NCBI GenBank assembly: GCA_963974345.1
Contig: CAXBBW010000005.1
Span: 161,112 to 225,111, forward strand
Length of the DNA: 64,000 nucleotides
Direction of reading: 5' to 3'
From: RHLJ01 sp963974345
Lineage (GTDB): Bacteria; Bacteroidota; Rhodothermia; Balneolales; Balneolaceae
Part shown: one piece after another, positions 1-8,964 of the stretch
Layout: each line of letters begins with the position of its first letter
Position numbering within the stretch: the stretch's first letter is position 1
The notes under the pieces: model-generated
The model's database searches: none
What the model was told of the DNA's origin: nothing
Seen by the model: the letters and a program-made list of their open reading frames with translations, nothing else
Translations under genes and position numbers: made by a program

Positions 1-1
1 T

Positions 2-493
2 TTTATAGAAAATGATTCTTCTATGGTAATACCCAAATCAAAATTTTTTGTATTAAATAATACTGAGAATTATTCTTACCGAATTAGACTTTTAGGAGTT
101 AGCCAAACTAGACTGGACGACCAGAAATCGAAGTTCGAAAATGTTTCTTCCAATATAACCTGGCGTTTAAAACGTGTAAATAAATTCCTTGTTGAGATAT
201 ATAAAAAACTCTCAATTCCTTTTGCTTGTATTGTTTTTGTATTGTTAGGTGCACCTATTGGTATTATGACTAGGCGCGGTAATTTTGGCTATGCTGCTAT
301 AATAAGCGCAGTAATTCTTACAGTGTATTGGATTTCAATTATACAAGGTGAAAAGTTAGCCGATCGACTTTTTATAACTCCCTTTTGGGGGATGTGGAGC
401 TTCAATATTATATTTTCGATTGTTGGAGCACTATTGATTATTCGCTTAACTTCAGGTTTTAGAATTTCAAAATTGTTGAGTAGAAATGATTAA
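2..493 (+). CDS. lptF: LptF/LptG-family LPS export permease, C-terminal part (5' end outside window)
   Basis: C-terminal portion of a YjgP/YjgQ-family permease, the inner-membrane half of the LptB2FG transporter that extracts lipopolysaccharide for export. The frame is open from base 2 with no stop, and the ATG at 23 lies inside the protein, so the gene starts upstream of the window. Visible are the end of the periplasmic domain and the last three membrane segments (around IPFACIVFVLLGAPIGI, AAIISAVILTVYWISII and MWSFNIIFSIVGALLII). The conserved turn PIGIMTRRG after the first of these is typical of the family. It overlaps the next permease gene by 8 bases, so the two are translationally coupled. 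I call this one lptF because it comes first; the F/G assignment rests on order only. Confidence 0.85.
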   Translation, partial: FIENDSSMVIPKSKFFVLNNTENYSYRIRLLGVSQTRLDDQKSKFENVSSNITWRLKRVNKFLVEIYKKLSIPFACIVFVLLGAPIGIMTRRGNFGYAAIISAVILTVYWISIIQGEKLADRLFITPFWGMWSFNIIFSIVGALLIIRLTSGFRISKLLSRND

Positions 494-1568
494 ACATTTC
501 AACAAATATGTATTTCTCCGACTTTTAACCATCACAGTATTTGTTCTGCTAATACTGATTTTCATTTTTATAATGATTGACTTTTCTGAGAATAGTGATG
601 ATTTCAGTGATAGAGGTGCTACTTTTTTAGAAATCTGGGGAGATTATTATCTCAACTATATTCCCGAAATGATACGTTTGGTTATCCCAGTTGCTGTTTT
701 TTCTGCATGTTTATTCTTAACAGGTCAATTATCTGAAAGATTAGAAATTACAGCCTTAAAAGCAGCAGGAGTAAGCCTTTATCGACTTATTATTCCTTAT
801 CTAGTTTTCGCTTTGTTCTGTGCTATTACAATTAGTCTCCTTGATGCCTATGTAATTCCAACTTCTAATAAAACTAGAATTGAGTTTGAGAATAAATACA
901 TCAAACAGAAGAACGAGCGAATTGACCGTAATGATATTTATCGAGAATTGTCAGGCAACTCCATTCTTCAAGTCAATTACTTTGATGACAAACAGAACAC
1001 CGCCTATCGTATTCGGTTAACCAACTTTGATAGTTTATCTCTAAGAAAAACCATAATAGCAACAAATATGTCTTGGAGAGAGGAAACAGGAAAATGGAGA
1101 TTTATTTCTGTTCGAGAACGAGTTTACTCCGACTCAGGCTTTGTTGAACGATCGTATTCTGGAGTTGATACCGTATTATCAATATTACCGCAAGATTTGG
1201 CAAGAAGTACTTCCGATATTTATCAACTTACCTATCCCGAAGCTCGACAGTATATTGCTTCTATCGAACGAAGCGGAGCTGGGGGAATAAATATACCGAA
1301 AGTCCATTTTTTTGGTAGACTGGCTTACCCACTTTCTATTATTGTTGTTATTATTGTAGGCTTTTCGGTAGCCGCTGTACGAAGACAAGGTGGTAAAGGA
1401 ATTTATATTGCTGCTGGATTAACCATCAGTTTTCTATACCTTGCTTTTATGAAAATTGCTGAACCATTTGGAGCTCATGGAACTATTAGCCCAGAATTAG
1501 CCGCAACGCTCCCTCATGCTTTCTTTTTTGTGATGGGTGTTTTTCTTTTGGTACAGGCTCGAAAGTAA
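486..1568 (+). CDS. lptG: LPS export ABC transporter permease LptG
   Basis: Complete 360-residue YjgP/YjgQ-family permease. Three N-terminal membrane segments (about residues 10-33, 55-80, 95-120) are followed by a periplasmic beta-jellyroll domain (about 125-265) and three C-terminal segments (about 275-300, 305-325, 335-358). The motif VRRQGGKGIYIAAGL near the C-terminus is characteristic. With the preceding permease it should form the LptFG heterodimer that moves LPS from the inner membrane to the periplasmic bridge. The ATG overlaps the upstream stop. The gene ends 3 bases from the convergent DUF3467 gene, so the two transcripts must overlap or end inside each other. Family assignment is firm. 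Confidence 0.88.
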   Translation: MIKHFNKYVFLRLLTITVFVLLILIFIFIMIDFSENSDDFSDRGATFLEIWGDYYLNYIPEMIRLVIPVAVFSACLFLTGQLSERLEITALKAAGVSLYRLIIPYLVFALFCAITISLLDAYVIPTSNKTRIEFENKYIKQKNERIDRNDIYRELSGNSILQVNYFDDKQNTAYRIRLTNFDSLSLRKTIIATNMSWREETGKWRFISVRERVYSDSGFVERSYSGVDTVLSILPQDLARSTSDIYQLTYPEARQYIASIERSGAGGINIPKVHFFGRLAYPLSIIVVIIVGFSVAAVRRQGGKGIYIAAGLTISFLYLAFMKIAEPFGAHGTISPELAATLPHAFFFVMGVFLLVQARK

Positions 1569-1571
1569 TTC

Positions 1572-1910
1572 TCAAGCTTCTGGTTGAGGACCTCTATACA
1601 TTGGAATGTCTACTTTTTCACGAGTATTTATTGTTCCATGCTCATCTTCGAATCGTTTCACATTATCATTCAAAGCTGTTGCTAATCTTTTTGCATGATC
1701 TGGTGTTAGAATCATACGCTTTGCAACTTTAGCCTTTGGTACTCCTGGCATAACTGCGATAAAATCAAGTATAAACTCTGATGGCGAATGGGTGATCATT
1801 ACCAAATTTGAATACGTTCCGTTTGCTTCAGTTTCAGGTAGTTCGATTTCCATCTTACCCGGATTTCCTGTTTGATTATTCTTTTGCATAATTTCTTTTT
1901 TTTTTAACAT
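1572..1910 (-). CDS. DUF3467 family protein
   Basis: Small 112-residue protein. The stretch NLVMITHSPSEFILDFIAV, then PGVPKAKVAKRMILTP and HAKRLATALNDNVKRFE, matches the pattern of the DUF3467 family, found widely in Bacteroidota and relatives. Its function is unknown; members are small and cytoplasmic with no catalytic signature. Two starts are possible: the ATG at 1910 used here and an in-frame ATG at 1889 seven codons later. The run of lysine codons between them makes the shorter form plausible. It ends against lptG on the other strand and has no obvious operon partner. Confidence 0.75.
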   Translation of the reverse strand: MLKKKEIMQKNNQTGNPGKMEIELPETEANGTYSNLVMITHSPSEFILDFIAVMPGVPKAKVAKRMILTPDHAKRLATALNDNVKRFEDEHGTINTREKVDIPMYRGPQPEA

Positions 1911-1968
1911 TCTGTTTTTTTCAATTCAAGTGAATGTGAGAAATCGTAACCCCTCTTAAAACACTCTT

Positions 1969-2004
1969 TAGATTTCTCAGTCGACAAGCTTCTTCGTAAT
2001 GACA
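1969..2004. repeat. Interspersed repeat, copy A (half-element)
   Basis: A 36-base sequence beginning TAGATTTCTCAGTC and ending AATGACA. It matches the segment at 48021-48056 at 30 of 36 positions by eye. It sits in the gap just beyond the stop of the cystathionine-synthase-like gene. The ending resembles one end of the short inverted-repeat elements seen elsewhere in this window (38606-38693, 47972-48055). I do not see a matching opposite end here, so this copy looks like a half-element. Confidence 0.55.
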
Positions 2005-2007
2005 ATT

Positions 2008-2991
2008 CTATTCTAAAAATCCTTTTTCCTTCATCCATTCGTCATTATATACTTTCCCAATATAACGGGTTCCGCTATCTGGAAGAATTATAACCAGAAC
2101 ATCATCTTTTCCAAGTGGGTTATCTTTCATGTATTTTATAGCACCTTCAACAGCGGCGCCGCACGACCAACCAACAAACAAGCCCTCTTCTTTTGCAAGT
2201 CGTCGAGTTGTTAATGCAGACTCTTTATCATTTACTTGAAGAACATCATCAATAAAGTCAAAATCAATAGTTCCAGGAATGATATCCTCACCAATACCTT
2301 CTGTTAAATAGGGCTTAATTTCTTTTTTATCAAACTCACCGGTTTCGAAGTATTTCTTGTATACCGATCCAACAGAATCAATTCCTATCACCTTAATATC
2401 TGGATTTTGCTCTTTCAGATATTTTCCGATTCCTGAAATAGTACCACCTGTTCCCATTCCAGCTATAAAGTGGGTTATTTTACCTTCAGTCTGTTCCCAG
2501 ATTTCTGGTCCTGTTGTTTCGTAATGTGCTTGAAGATTACTCTTATTGTCATACTGATTTGGGTAATATGAATTTGGGATTTCAGTGCTCAATCGCTTTG
2601 CAACAGAGTAATAACTCTGAGGATCTTTTGGCTCTACATTAGTAGGACATACAATTACTTCTGCTCCCACAGCTTTCAAAATATCTACCTTTGATTGGCT
2701 TTGTTTATCTGTAGTAGTAAAAATACATTTGTAGCCTTTTGCAATTGCTGCCAAAGCCAAACCCATTCCTGTATTCCCTGAAGTTCCTTCAATAATAGTT
2801 CCTCCAGGAGTGATTAAGCCCACCTTCTCGGCATCTTCAATCATCTTGATTCCAATACGATCTTTAATACTATTTCCTGGATTAAAGTATTCTACTTTGG
2901 CTAAAATAGTGCCTTTAGAATCTCCATTAACTTTTTGAAGTTTAACTAGAGGAGTATTTCCTGTCGCTTCTATAATTGAATTAAGGTACAT
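2008..2991 (-). CDS. PLP-dependent cystathionine beta-synthase-like / cysteine synthase family enzyme
   Basis: Fold-type II PLP enzyme of 327 residues. The cofactor lysine is K43 in NPGNSIKDR, the substrate loop SGNTG is at 71-75, and the phosphate-binding GTGGT is at 180-184. The segment YYPNQYDNKSNLQAHYETT is closer to cystathionine beta-synthases (serine plus homocysteine) than to CysK/CysM O-acetylserine sulfhydrylases, but the C-terminal CBS pair of the eukaryotic enzyme is absent, as is usual in bacteria. The protein belongs to sulfur amino-acid metabolism; which activity dominates cannot be read from sequence alone, so no symbol is given. It is transcribed alone, with a 268-base upstream gap that holds a folded element (3105-3187). 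Confidence 0.85.
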   Translation of the reverse strand: MYLNSIIEATGNTPLVKLQKVNGDSKGTILAKVEYFNPGNSIKDRIGIKMIEDAEKVGLITPGGTIIEGTSGNTGMGLALAAIAKGYKCIFTTTDKQSQSKVDILKAVGAEVIVCPTNVEPKDPQSYYSVAKRLSTEIPNSYYPNQYDNKSNLQAHYETTGPEIWEQTEGKITHFIAGMGTGGTISGIGKYLKEQNPDIKVIGIDSVGSVYKKYFETGEFDKKEIKPYLTEGIGEDIIPGTIDFDFIDDVLQVNDKESALTTRRLAKEEGLFVGWSCGAAVEGAIKYMKDNPLGKDDVLVIILPDSGTRYIGKVYNDEWMKEKGFLE

Positions 2992-3104
2992 GAACTCTTT
3001 TTGAATGTGTTATTTTCTGGGCTCATAAACTAAGAAATAATTCAACGAGGGGCATTAAGAGTTTACAGAGGTTTGGATTGTTAAATATTAACTATTTGCC
3101 AATT

Positions 3105-3187
3105 ACAGTAAGGGCGGCTAGCTATCCGCCCGTACTGTTCCGATGACCTCCGCAGTAACAAACCTTGATTAAAAAAAATCAAGGTTT
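3105..3187. other. Structured intergenic element (consecutive stem-loops with alternative pairing)
   Basis: Between two divergent genes. First stem: ACAGTA (3105-3110) and GGGCGG (3112-3117) pair with CCGCCC (3126-3131) and TACTGT (3133-3138), about 12 pairs with one mismatch. TACTG (3133-3137) could instead pair with CAGTA (3153-3157), so two mutually exclusive folds exist. A second, A/T-looped hairpin follows: AAACCTTGATT (3160-3170) with AATCAAGGTTT (3177-3187). The element is far more GC-rich than its surroundings. It could be a small RNA, a leader of either flanking gene, or a palindromic repeat. I recognise no known RNA family and cannot assign the strand. Confidence 0.45.
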
Positions 3188-3259
3188 CCGACTTCAACAT
3201 AAACTTTCAGCTTATAAGCAATCCCTGTATCTTTATTCGAATTTAACAAATAGATTTCC

Positions 3260-3535
3260 ATGTTCATAGAACAACAAAAACCAAAAGACTTTGACTGCGG
3301 TTACAATTTAGATTTAATGATTGCCGCTATTCCCCGTCTACCCGAAGGCGAAGAGCGATTAGCTTATGCAAAGCGTGTAGTAGGTCTCATTAAACAAAGC
3401 CATCCAAACTGGGTAAATGAAGATGGTACAAGTGAAGCTGCTTGGGATTTCTTATATGAAATCGCTGACTTCGATTTAGAAGCACACGGTATTTATAACC
3501 CATTCAAAACTGGCGAACAAGACGACGCTAAATAA
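3260..3535 (+). CDS. DUF4290-like small protein
   Basis: A 91-residue cytoplasmic protein with no signal or membrane segment. The pattern DCGYNLDLMI, then GEERLAYAKRVVGLI, then AAWDFLYEIADFDL, resembles the N-terminal part of DUF4290 proteins, common in Bacteroidota and of unknown function, though those are usually longer. The match is by eye. The ATG at 3260 follows a 268-base gap containing a folded element. A menaquinone operon begins about 90 bases downstream, but nothing ties the two functionally. Confidence 0.6.
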   Translation: MFIEQQKPKDFDCGYNLDLMIAAIPRLPEGEERLAYAKRVVGLIKQSHPNWVNEDGTSEAAWDFLYEIADFDLEAHGIYNPFKTGEQDDAK

Positions 3536-3624
3536 TCTCTCACTTCCTTTAAAATCTGGCTAAAAAACTTTATTATTTTGAATTTTCAATTTATATTGAA
3601 AGTTAAATTCAATAAGTAATTTTG

Positions 3625-5091
3625 ATGCCCAAAAACACCGTAAAAGACTCGGTTCTTCATACATCTTTTCAAAAGCAGATAGGCTTGAAAGGACTTGAAG
3701 AATTTATATCTGGCATCAACACATCCAATGCTCATCTTCAAGAATATCTAGCATTGTCTATTTCTATTCCTTCTGTTGATTTACTGGCAGTTATAGAGCA
3801 AGACAAACATAAGAATGGATTCCAATATTATTGGGAAAAACCAATTGATGATTTCTCGATCGCAGCTTCAGGTGAGTTTGAAAGAATTATATCAAAAGGA
3901 GAATCACGTTTTAAGGATTCTTCTTCTAAAGGAAAAGAAGTACTTGGACGTGTTCATCATTTAAGTGGTATAAACCATCAAAATGCTATTGTTCACCTTT
4001 TTGGCGGCTTCTCCTTCTTTGATGAAAATAACTCAACTACTTGGAATTCTTTTCAATCTTCTTCCTTTACTCTTCCTGAATGGATGATTATTAAAGAAGG
4101 AAACTGTACTATTTTAACTTTTCTCGTCAAGCTTAACAGGAAAGATTCTTTAGATGACATTCTTTCTAGTATAAAAAATCAACTTTCAGAACTTGAGCAT
4201 ATCACTGCTGCTGATCAATACTCTTTAAATCCTAAAATTGATACTAAGTTTGAATTGAATGTTCCAGAAGATGATTCTAAAGAGCATTTAATGTGGATGG
4301 ATACTGTCACCAAAGCAAAAAATGCGATTAATGATGGCGAATTTGAAAAAGTTGTTTTGGCGCGACAGTTAAAAATTAAGATTAATAAAAAAATTAAGGA
4401 TACCTATATTCTCAACAGACTTCGGTTTCAATACCCTGATTGCTATTCTTTTTTAATTCGTCAAGATTCTGACTCTAGTTTTATCGGATGTTCTCCAGAA
4501 CGATTAGCCTCTTTCAATTCTAAATTTGTGCTTACAGAGGGATTGGCAGGAAGTATTTCCCGCGGGAAAACTGCTTCTGAAGATGCTATACTAGAGTATA
4601 ATCTCCTTCACAGCAATAAAGATTTAAGAGAGCATGGTATTGTTTTAGAAGCGATTGAAGAAAATCTGGAGCATTATTCCGATGAGGTTAAACACCCAAA
4701 AGCTCCTAGTGTTAAAAAACTTTCTAATGTTCAGCATTTATATACCCCGATTACAGCAGTAATTAGAGATGGAGTCTCAAGAACTGAAGTATTGAAAACG
4801 TTACACCCTACCCCTGCTGTTGGAGGGTTTCCAAGAAATAAGGCTGTTAAATTCATTCAAGAGAATGAAGATTTTAATCGCGGCTGGTATGCATCACCCA
4901 TCGGTTGGATTAACGCTCATGGAAATGGGGAATTTATTGTTGCAATCCGAAGTGGATTAATTAAAAATGATGAAGTGCGTTTTTTTGCAGGATGTGGTAT
5001 TGTGAAGGACTCTGATCCCCAAAAAGAATGGGAAGAAACAAACCTGAAATTTATACCCATGCTCTCAGCCCTAGAATATGCCGGAACGTGA
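3625..5091 (+). CDS. menF: Isochorismate synthase MenF
   Basis: Converts chorismate to isochorismate, the first committed step of classical menaquinone synthesis. This 488-residue protein shows the chorismate-utilising domain in its C-terminal half: EKVVLARQLKIKI, FLIRQDSDSSFIGCSPERL, the catalytic region around LREHGIVLEAIEENL, HPTPAVGGFPRNKA, then IRSGLIKNDEVRFFAGCGIV. The ATG at 3625 is preceded in frame by TTG at 3622; ATG is the better choice. It is the first gene of a tightly packed operon, overlapping menD by 14 bases. Isochorismate synthases of siderophore pathways look similar, but the menD-menH-menB neighbours settle the role. Confidence 0.93.
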   Translation: MPKNTVKDSVLHTSFQKQIGLKGLEEFISGINTSNAHLQEYLALSISIPSVDLLAVIEQDKHKNGFQYYWEKPIDDFSIAASGEFERIISKGESRFKDSSSKGKEVLGRVHHLSGINHQNAIVHLFGGFSFFDENNSTTWNSFQSSSFTLPEWMIIKEGNCTILTFLVKLNRKDSLDDILSSIKNQLSELEHITAADQYSLNPKIDTKFELNVPEDDSKEHLMWMDTVTKAKNAINDGEFEKVVLARQLKIKINKKIKDTYILNRLRFQYPDCYSFLIRQDSDSSFIGCSPERLASFNSKFVLTEGLAGSISRGKTASEDAILEYNLLHSNKDLREHGIVLEAIEENLEHYSDEVKHPKAPSVKKLSNVQHLYTPITAVIRDGVSRTEVLKTLHPTPAVGGFPRNKAVKFIQENEDFNRGWYASPIGWINAHGNGEFIVAIRSGLIKNDEVRFFAGCGIVKDSDPQKEWEETNLKFIPMLSALEYAGT

Positions 5092-6793
5092 TCCACAAAA
5101 TCTGAATTTTTATTGGGCTACAACATTTGTTAGATCCTTATTCGAACAAGGAGTTCGTCATGTAGTTATTTCCCCTGGATCGCGATCTACTCCATTAACT
5201 TTAGCTTTTGCTGCTCATCCTGGATTCGAAAAGCATATTATTATTGATGAACGTTCTGCGGCATTTACTGCACTCGGAATTGGAAAAGGATATGGAATTC
5301 CTGCATGTTTAGTTTGTACATCGGGGACTGCAGTTGCTAATTACTTACCGGCTGTAGCTGAAGCTTCTCAATCTGGTATTCCATTAATTGTAGCTAGCGC
5401 AGATCGTCCTCCTCATCAACGAGGAATCGGTGCTTCTCAAACTATTGATCAAATTAAGATTTTTGGAGATTACCCTGTTTTCTTTCATGAAGTTGGTGAG
5501 CCTAAAGAAAGTGATAAAAGCATTCTTAGACTAGAACGAGCGGCCATTCAAGCTTTTCATAATTCAACATCAAAGGCTGGTGTCTCACATCTTAATTTCC
5601 CTTTTTCTAAACCATTTGAACCTTCTTCAGAATTCTTAGAAAAGGTTGAAAAGGAAAATGAAAAACATGCTAAACAATCTTTTAATAGCTATAAAGCAAA
5701 GATTTCTTTAACTGAAATTGATGAGCAGTTTTGGTCGGATATAGTTTCTTCAGAATGTCCGGTTTTCATTGTTGGCCCAACACATCCAAATGAATATTTA
5801 GACACTATTACTGAATTAGCCAAAGTTTTAAATGCTCCAATTTTAGCAGAACCTGGATCAAATATTCCTTCATCAAAATACACGATTACTGGTTTTGATG
5901 GTTTTTTAAGAAATATCGGAATTGCTGAATCATTAAAACCTGACCTTATTCTACGATTTGGTGAAGAACCCGTTAGCAAGGCACTAATTAATTACATACT
6001 CAAAAATAATGACTGTTCTCACATTCGCTTTACTGCTTATTCTAGTCTGGAAGATGAATCGCTTACAGCTACTAAATATCTACCCTTAATTGGTGAGTTA
6101 TCTATACCTGAAATATCAGGATCTGCTGATAAGAGTTGGCTTAGTGAATGGAGAAAACATCAAAAAGAGTTTAAAGCTTTTCGAGAGAATCAACTTCACC
6201 CATCCACTCCTTTAACAGATGGATACGTATTTCTAGAGCTGAATAATTTGATCCCAAAAAAGTCATTTCTAATGGTTTCTAATTCATTTCCAGTTCGTGA
6301 TATTTCACTCTTTAGTGATTATGACGGGCGAGAAATCTATGTAAATCGTGGAGCAGCGGGTATAGATGGTATTACTTCAACTTTTTTTGGATTAAACAAA
6401 TCGCTTAAAAAAGCAGGGGTTTTATTTATTGGCGATATCGCTTTTTTACATGATACCAATGCCTTATTAAACGCTCGTACTATTGTGGATACTTTGTTTA
6501 TTGTGATTTTGAATAATGGTGGTGGCACTATTTTCCGTATGCTTCCAATTAATTCTTACAAAAAGAAGTATTCTGAGTATTTCGAAACTCCCCAAAATAT
6601 TTCTATTGCTGCACTTTGCAGAGCTAACAAAATTGATCATGCGCTTATTTCTCGCCCCGAACAATTAATCTCAAATTTTGAAGAACGACTTGAAAAACCG
6701 GGGCTCCATGTTTTAGAATGTATAACTGATCCCGATTCTTCAATGGAGCTTAGGCATTTACTTTGGGATTACCCGGAATCGGATTCGGTATGA
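5078..6793 (+). CDS. menD: 2-succinyl-5-enolpyruvyl-6-hydroxy-3-cyclohexene-1-carboxylate synthase MenD
   Basis: ThDP-dependent enzyme joining isochorismate and 2-oxoglutarate to give SEPHCHC. At 571 residues it has the usual length. It begins with the pyrimidine-binding domain (VRHVVISPGSRSTPLTLA, then the activating glutamate in IIDERSAAFTALGIGKG), continues through CTSGTAVANYLPAV and ASADRPPHQRGIGASQTIDQ, and ends with the pyrophosphate-binding domain (NRGAAGIDGITSTFFG, FIGDIAFLHDTNAL, ILNNGGGTIF). The ATG lies within the end of menF and the stop overlaps the start of menH by 4 bases, implying coupled translation. Classification is secure. Confidence 0.95.
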   Translation: MPERDPQNLNFYWATTFVRSLFEQGVRHVVISPGSRSTPLTLAFAAHPGFEKHIIIDERSAAFTALGIGKGYGIPACLVCTSGTAVANYLPAVAEASQSGIPLIVASADRPPHQRGIGASQTIDQIKIFGDYPVFFHEVGEPKESDKSILRLERAAIQAFHNSTSKAGVSHLNFPFSKPFEPSSEFLEKVEKENEKHAKQSFNSYKAKISLTEIDEQFWSDIVSSECPVFIVGPTHPNEYLDTITELAKVLNAPILAEPGSNIPSSKYTITGFDGFLRNIGIAESLKPDLILRFGEEPVSKALINYILKNNDCSHIRFTAYSSLEDESLTATKYLPLIGELSIPEISGSADKSWLSEWRKHQKEFKAFRENQLHPSTPLTDGYVFLELNNLIPKKSFLMVSNSFPVRDISLFSDYDGREIYVNRGAAGIDGITSTFFGLNKSLKKAGVLFIGDIAFLHDTNALLNARTIVDTLFIVILNNGGGTIFRMLPINSYKKKYSEYFETPQNISIAALCRANKIDHALISRPEQLISNFEERLEKPGLHVLECITDPDSSMELRHLLWDYPESDSV

Positions 6794-7608
6794 ATCTCAA
6801 GGTTCGTGGCATATCGTATTATTTTCACATACATCAGGAAAAACAAGCTTTACCTTATCTCATTTTACTTCATGGCTTTTTAGGTTCAAGTTCCATTTTT
6901 GATACAATAATTAACGATCTTAAAAAGTACTGTAACCCCATTACCATCGATTTATTAGGGCATGGAAATACTGAAGGTGCTGAATTGCACTATCGCTTCT
7001 CGACCAAAGAACAAGTAGCAGATTTAAGTAAACTTATTAATGAACAAATTCAGAATCCTGTTTTCTTGTACGGATACAGTATGGGGGCAAGATTAGCCCT
7101 TCAGTTGGCAATTCATCGTTCTGATTTATTATCTGGTTTAATCTTAGAAAGCGGAACGTTCGGAATTGAAGGCGAAACAGAACGACAAGCAAGACAAGCA
7201 CTAGACGCCTCCAGATCAGATCAAATAATGGGGAATTTTCACGGATTTTTAAAGGAATGGAAAATGAAACCTTTATTTAGCTCTACGCTTTCAGATGAAG
7301 ATTTAGCATCTGTTGTTAAGATTCAACAAAATCAAAACTCTACTTGGATGGCTAATTGTCTGCTTGGTTTTGGCACAGGAACTATGCCTTGTGTTCGTGA
7401 GCGGCTAGCTGAAATAATTTGTCCAACCCAACTAATTGCAGGTGAAAAGGATTCGAAATTTATTCGTATTAACCAAACCATGAATAAGGAAATTTCAGAT
7501 TCGAATCTTATAATTGTTAAGGGCTCAAATCATAGAGTTCATCTTGAACAACCTCAAAAATGTGTTGAAATCACACAAAATTTCATTACTAAACATCAAC
7601 TATTATGA
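6790..7608 (+). CDS. menH: 2-succinyl-6-hydroxy-2,4-cyclohexadiene-1-carboxylate synthase MenH (alpha/beta hydrolase)
   Basis: Alpha/beta-hydrolase-fold protein of 272 residues that eliminates pyruvate from the MenD product. It shows the oxyanion region LLHGFLGSS, the nucleophile elbow GYSMG with the catalytic serine, and the C-terminal histidine in KGSNHRVHLEQP. I start it at the ATG at 6790, which overlaps the menD stop (ATGA). An in-frame TTG at 6763 would add nine residues inside menD and is less likely. The stop overlaps the menB start in the same way. Alpha/beta hydrolases are hard to assign alone; position between menD and menB makes MenH the natural call. Confidence 0.88.
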   Translation: MNLKVRGISYYFHIHQEKQALPYLILLHGFLGSSSIFDTIINDLKKYCNPITIDLLGHGNTEGAELHYRFSTKEQVADLSKLINEQIQNPVFLYGYSMGARLALQLAIHRSDLLSGLILESGTFGIEGETERQARQALDASRSDQIMGNFHGFLKEWKMKPLFSSTLSDEDLASVVKIQQNQNSTWMANCLLGFGTGTMPCVRERLAEIICPTQLIAGEKDSKFIRINQTMNKEISDSNLIIVKGSNHRVHLEQPQKCVEITQNFITKHQLL

Positions 7609-8441
7609 ACTGGATAACTGTAAAAGAATACGAAGACATTACTTATAAAAAATGTACCGGAGTCGCCCGAATCGCATTTAATCGACCTGAAGTTAGAAAT
7701 GCTTTTCGACCTAAAACAGTTTTTGAAATGTATGAAGCTCTTTCTGATGCAAAAGAAGACAATGAGATTGGTGTAGTATTGATTTCTGGTGAAGGGCCGT
7801 CTTCAAAAGATGGAAAGTGGGCTTTTTGTTCTGGCGGGGATCAAAATGTTCGTAGTAAAACTGGCTATAAAGCTGATGATGGGATTCCTAGACTAAATGT
7901 TCTTGAAGTTCAACGGTTAATCCGGTTCATGCCTAAAGTAGTAATTGCGGTTGTACCAGGCTGGGCTGTAGGAGGTGGACATAGTCTTCATGTAACTTGT
8001 GATCTTACTTTAGCGAGCAAGGAACATGCTATTTTTAAACAAACAGATGCTGATGTCGCAAGTTTCGATGGTGGTTTTGGTTCTGCGCTTCTTGCTCGAC
8101 AAACAGGACAAAAACGGGCACGCGAGATTTTCTTTTTGGGAAGAAATTATTCAGCCCAAGAGGCTTTCGAAATGGGAATGGTAAACGCAGTAGTTCCTCA
8201 TAATGAACTCGAAGATACTGCGTTCGAATGGGCACAAGAAATCTTGGGGAAAAGTCCTACGGCTATCAAAATGATAAAGTTTGCATTCAACCTTATTGAT
8301 GATGGTCTTGTTGGACAACAAATTTTTGCAGGAGAGGCTACTCGACTTGCTTATATGACTGATGAAGCTGAAGAAGGTAAAAAGGCCTTTCTTGAAAAAA
8401 GAAAGCCAGATTGGAGTAAATTTGGGAGATCACCATCTTAA
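7605..8441 (+). CDS. menB: 1,4-dihydroxy-2-naphthoyl-CoA synthase MenB
   Basis: Crotonase-fold enzyme that cyclises O-succinylbenzoyl-CoA to 1,4-dihydroxy-2-naphthoyl-CoA. The 278-residue protein carries the family marks: CSGGDQNVRSK, the oxyanion-hole loop PGWAVGGGHSLHV, and TDADVASFDGGFGSALLARQ, followed by the MenB-typical QKRAREIFFLGRNYSA and the C-terminal KKAFLEKRKPDWSKF. It overlaps menH by 4 bases. menA, menC and menE are not in this window, so the remaining steps must be encoded elsewhere. Very secure. Confidence 0.96.
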   Translation: MNWITVKEYEDITYKKCTGVARIAFNRPEVRNAFRPKTVFEMYEALSDAKEDNEIGVVLISGEGPSSKDGKWAFCSGGDQNVRSKTGYKADDGIPRLNVLEVQRLIRFMPKVVIAVVPGWAVGGGHSLHVTCDLTLASKEHAIFKQTDADVASFDGGFGSALLARQTGQKRAREIFFLGRNYSAQEAFEMGMVNAVVPHNELEDTAFEWAQEILGKSPTAIKMIKFAFNLIDDGLVGQQIFAGEATRLAYMTDEAEEGKKAFLEKRKPDWSKFGRSPS

Positions 8442-8452
8442 CTAACAGAACT

Positions 8453-8938
8453 ATGACTATTGGACAATTTTTTTCAAAACTACGAATACTTTATTTCGTC
8501 TTCATTAGTAGCTTAATTCCGATTTTTTTTATTTCACTTTTTTATAATGATTTAATTCTACTTGATTTCGGTCGATCAATTTCAACCCTAATTGCATACG
8601 GAGTAGCATTCATTGGTATTTCAACAGTCGGGTTAAGTTTCCTCATCTTCAAGTTCTTTACTTCAAAAGCTGATGAACATTCTGAATTAACAAAGAAGCT
8701 TACTATCTACCATCAAAGTTATCTTTTAAGATCTGCCATTATTGAAGGAATGGCATTATTAACTGCTGTAACTTTTGCACTAACCCACCAACAATTTCTC
8801 CTAATTATATCTGCTTTATATATTGGGTTATTAATATTTATAATACCCTCAAAAAAAGAAGTGAAAAATGTCTTCAAATTATCTGTAACTGACCAGATGA
8901 AACTAGATAATAATTCCCATGAAATTACTATTCCTTAA
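8453..8938 (+). CDS. Small integral membrane protein of unknown function
   Basis: A 161-residue hydrophobic protein with four predicted membrane helices (roughly residues 12-32, 42-66, 92-110 and 112-132) and a polar C-terminal tail. I do not recognise the family. It starts 11 bases after menB on the same strand and is probably co-transcribed with the menaquinone genes. It lacks the aspartate-rich motifs of a MenA prenyltransferase and is much too short to be one. A role near the menaquinone pathway would be inference from position only. Confidence 0.6.
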   Translation: MTIGQFFSKLRILYFVFISSLIPIFFISLFYNDLILLDFGRSISTLIAYGVAFIGISTVGLSFLIFKFFTSKADEHSELTKKLTIYHQSYLLRSAIIEGMALLTAVTFALTHQQFLLIISALYIGLLIFIIPSKKEVKNVFKLSVTDQMKLDNNSHEITIP

Positions 8939-8964
8939 GACATATCGGTAAGCAATAAGTGTAA

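Noticed and set aside
1185..1388. Minus-strand frame inside lptG
   Set aside because: Antisense to a clear gene, low-complexity Asn/Ser composition, no start signal.
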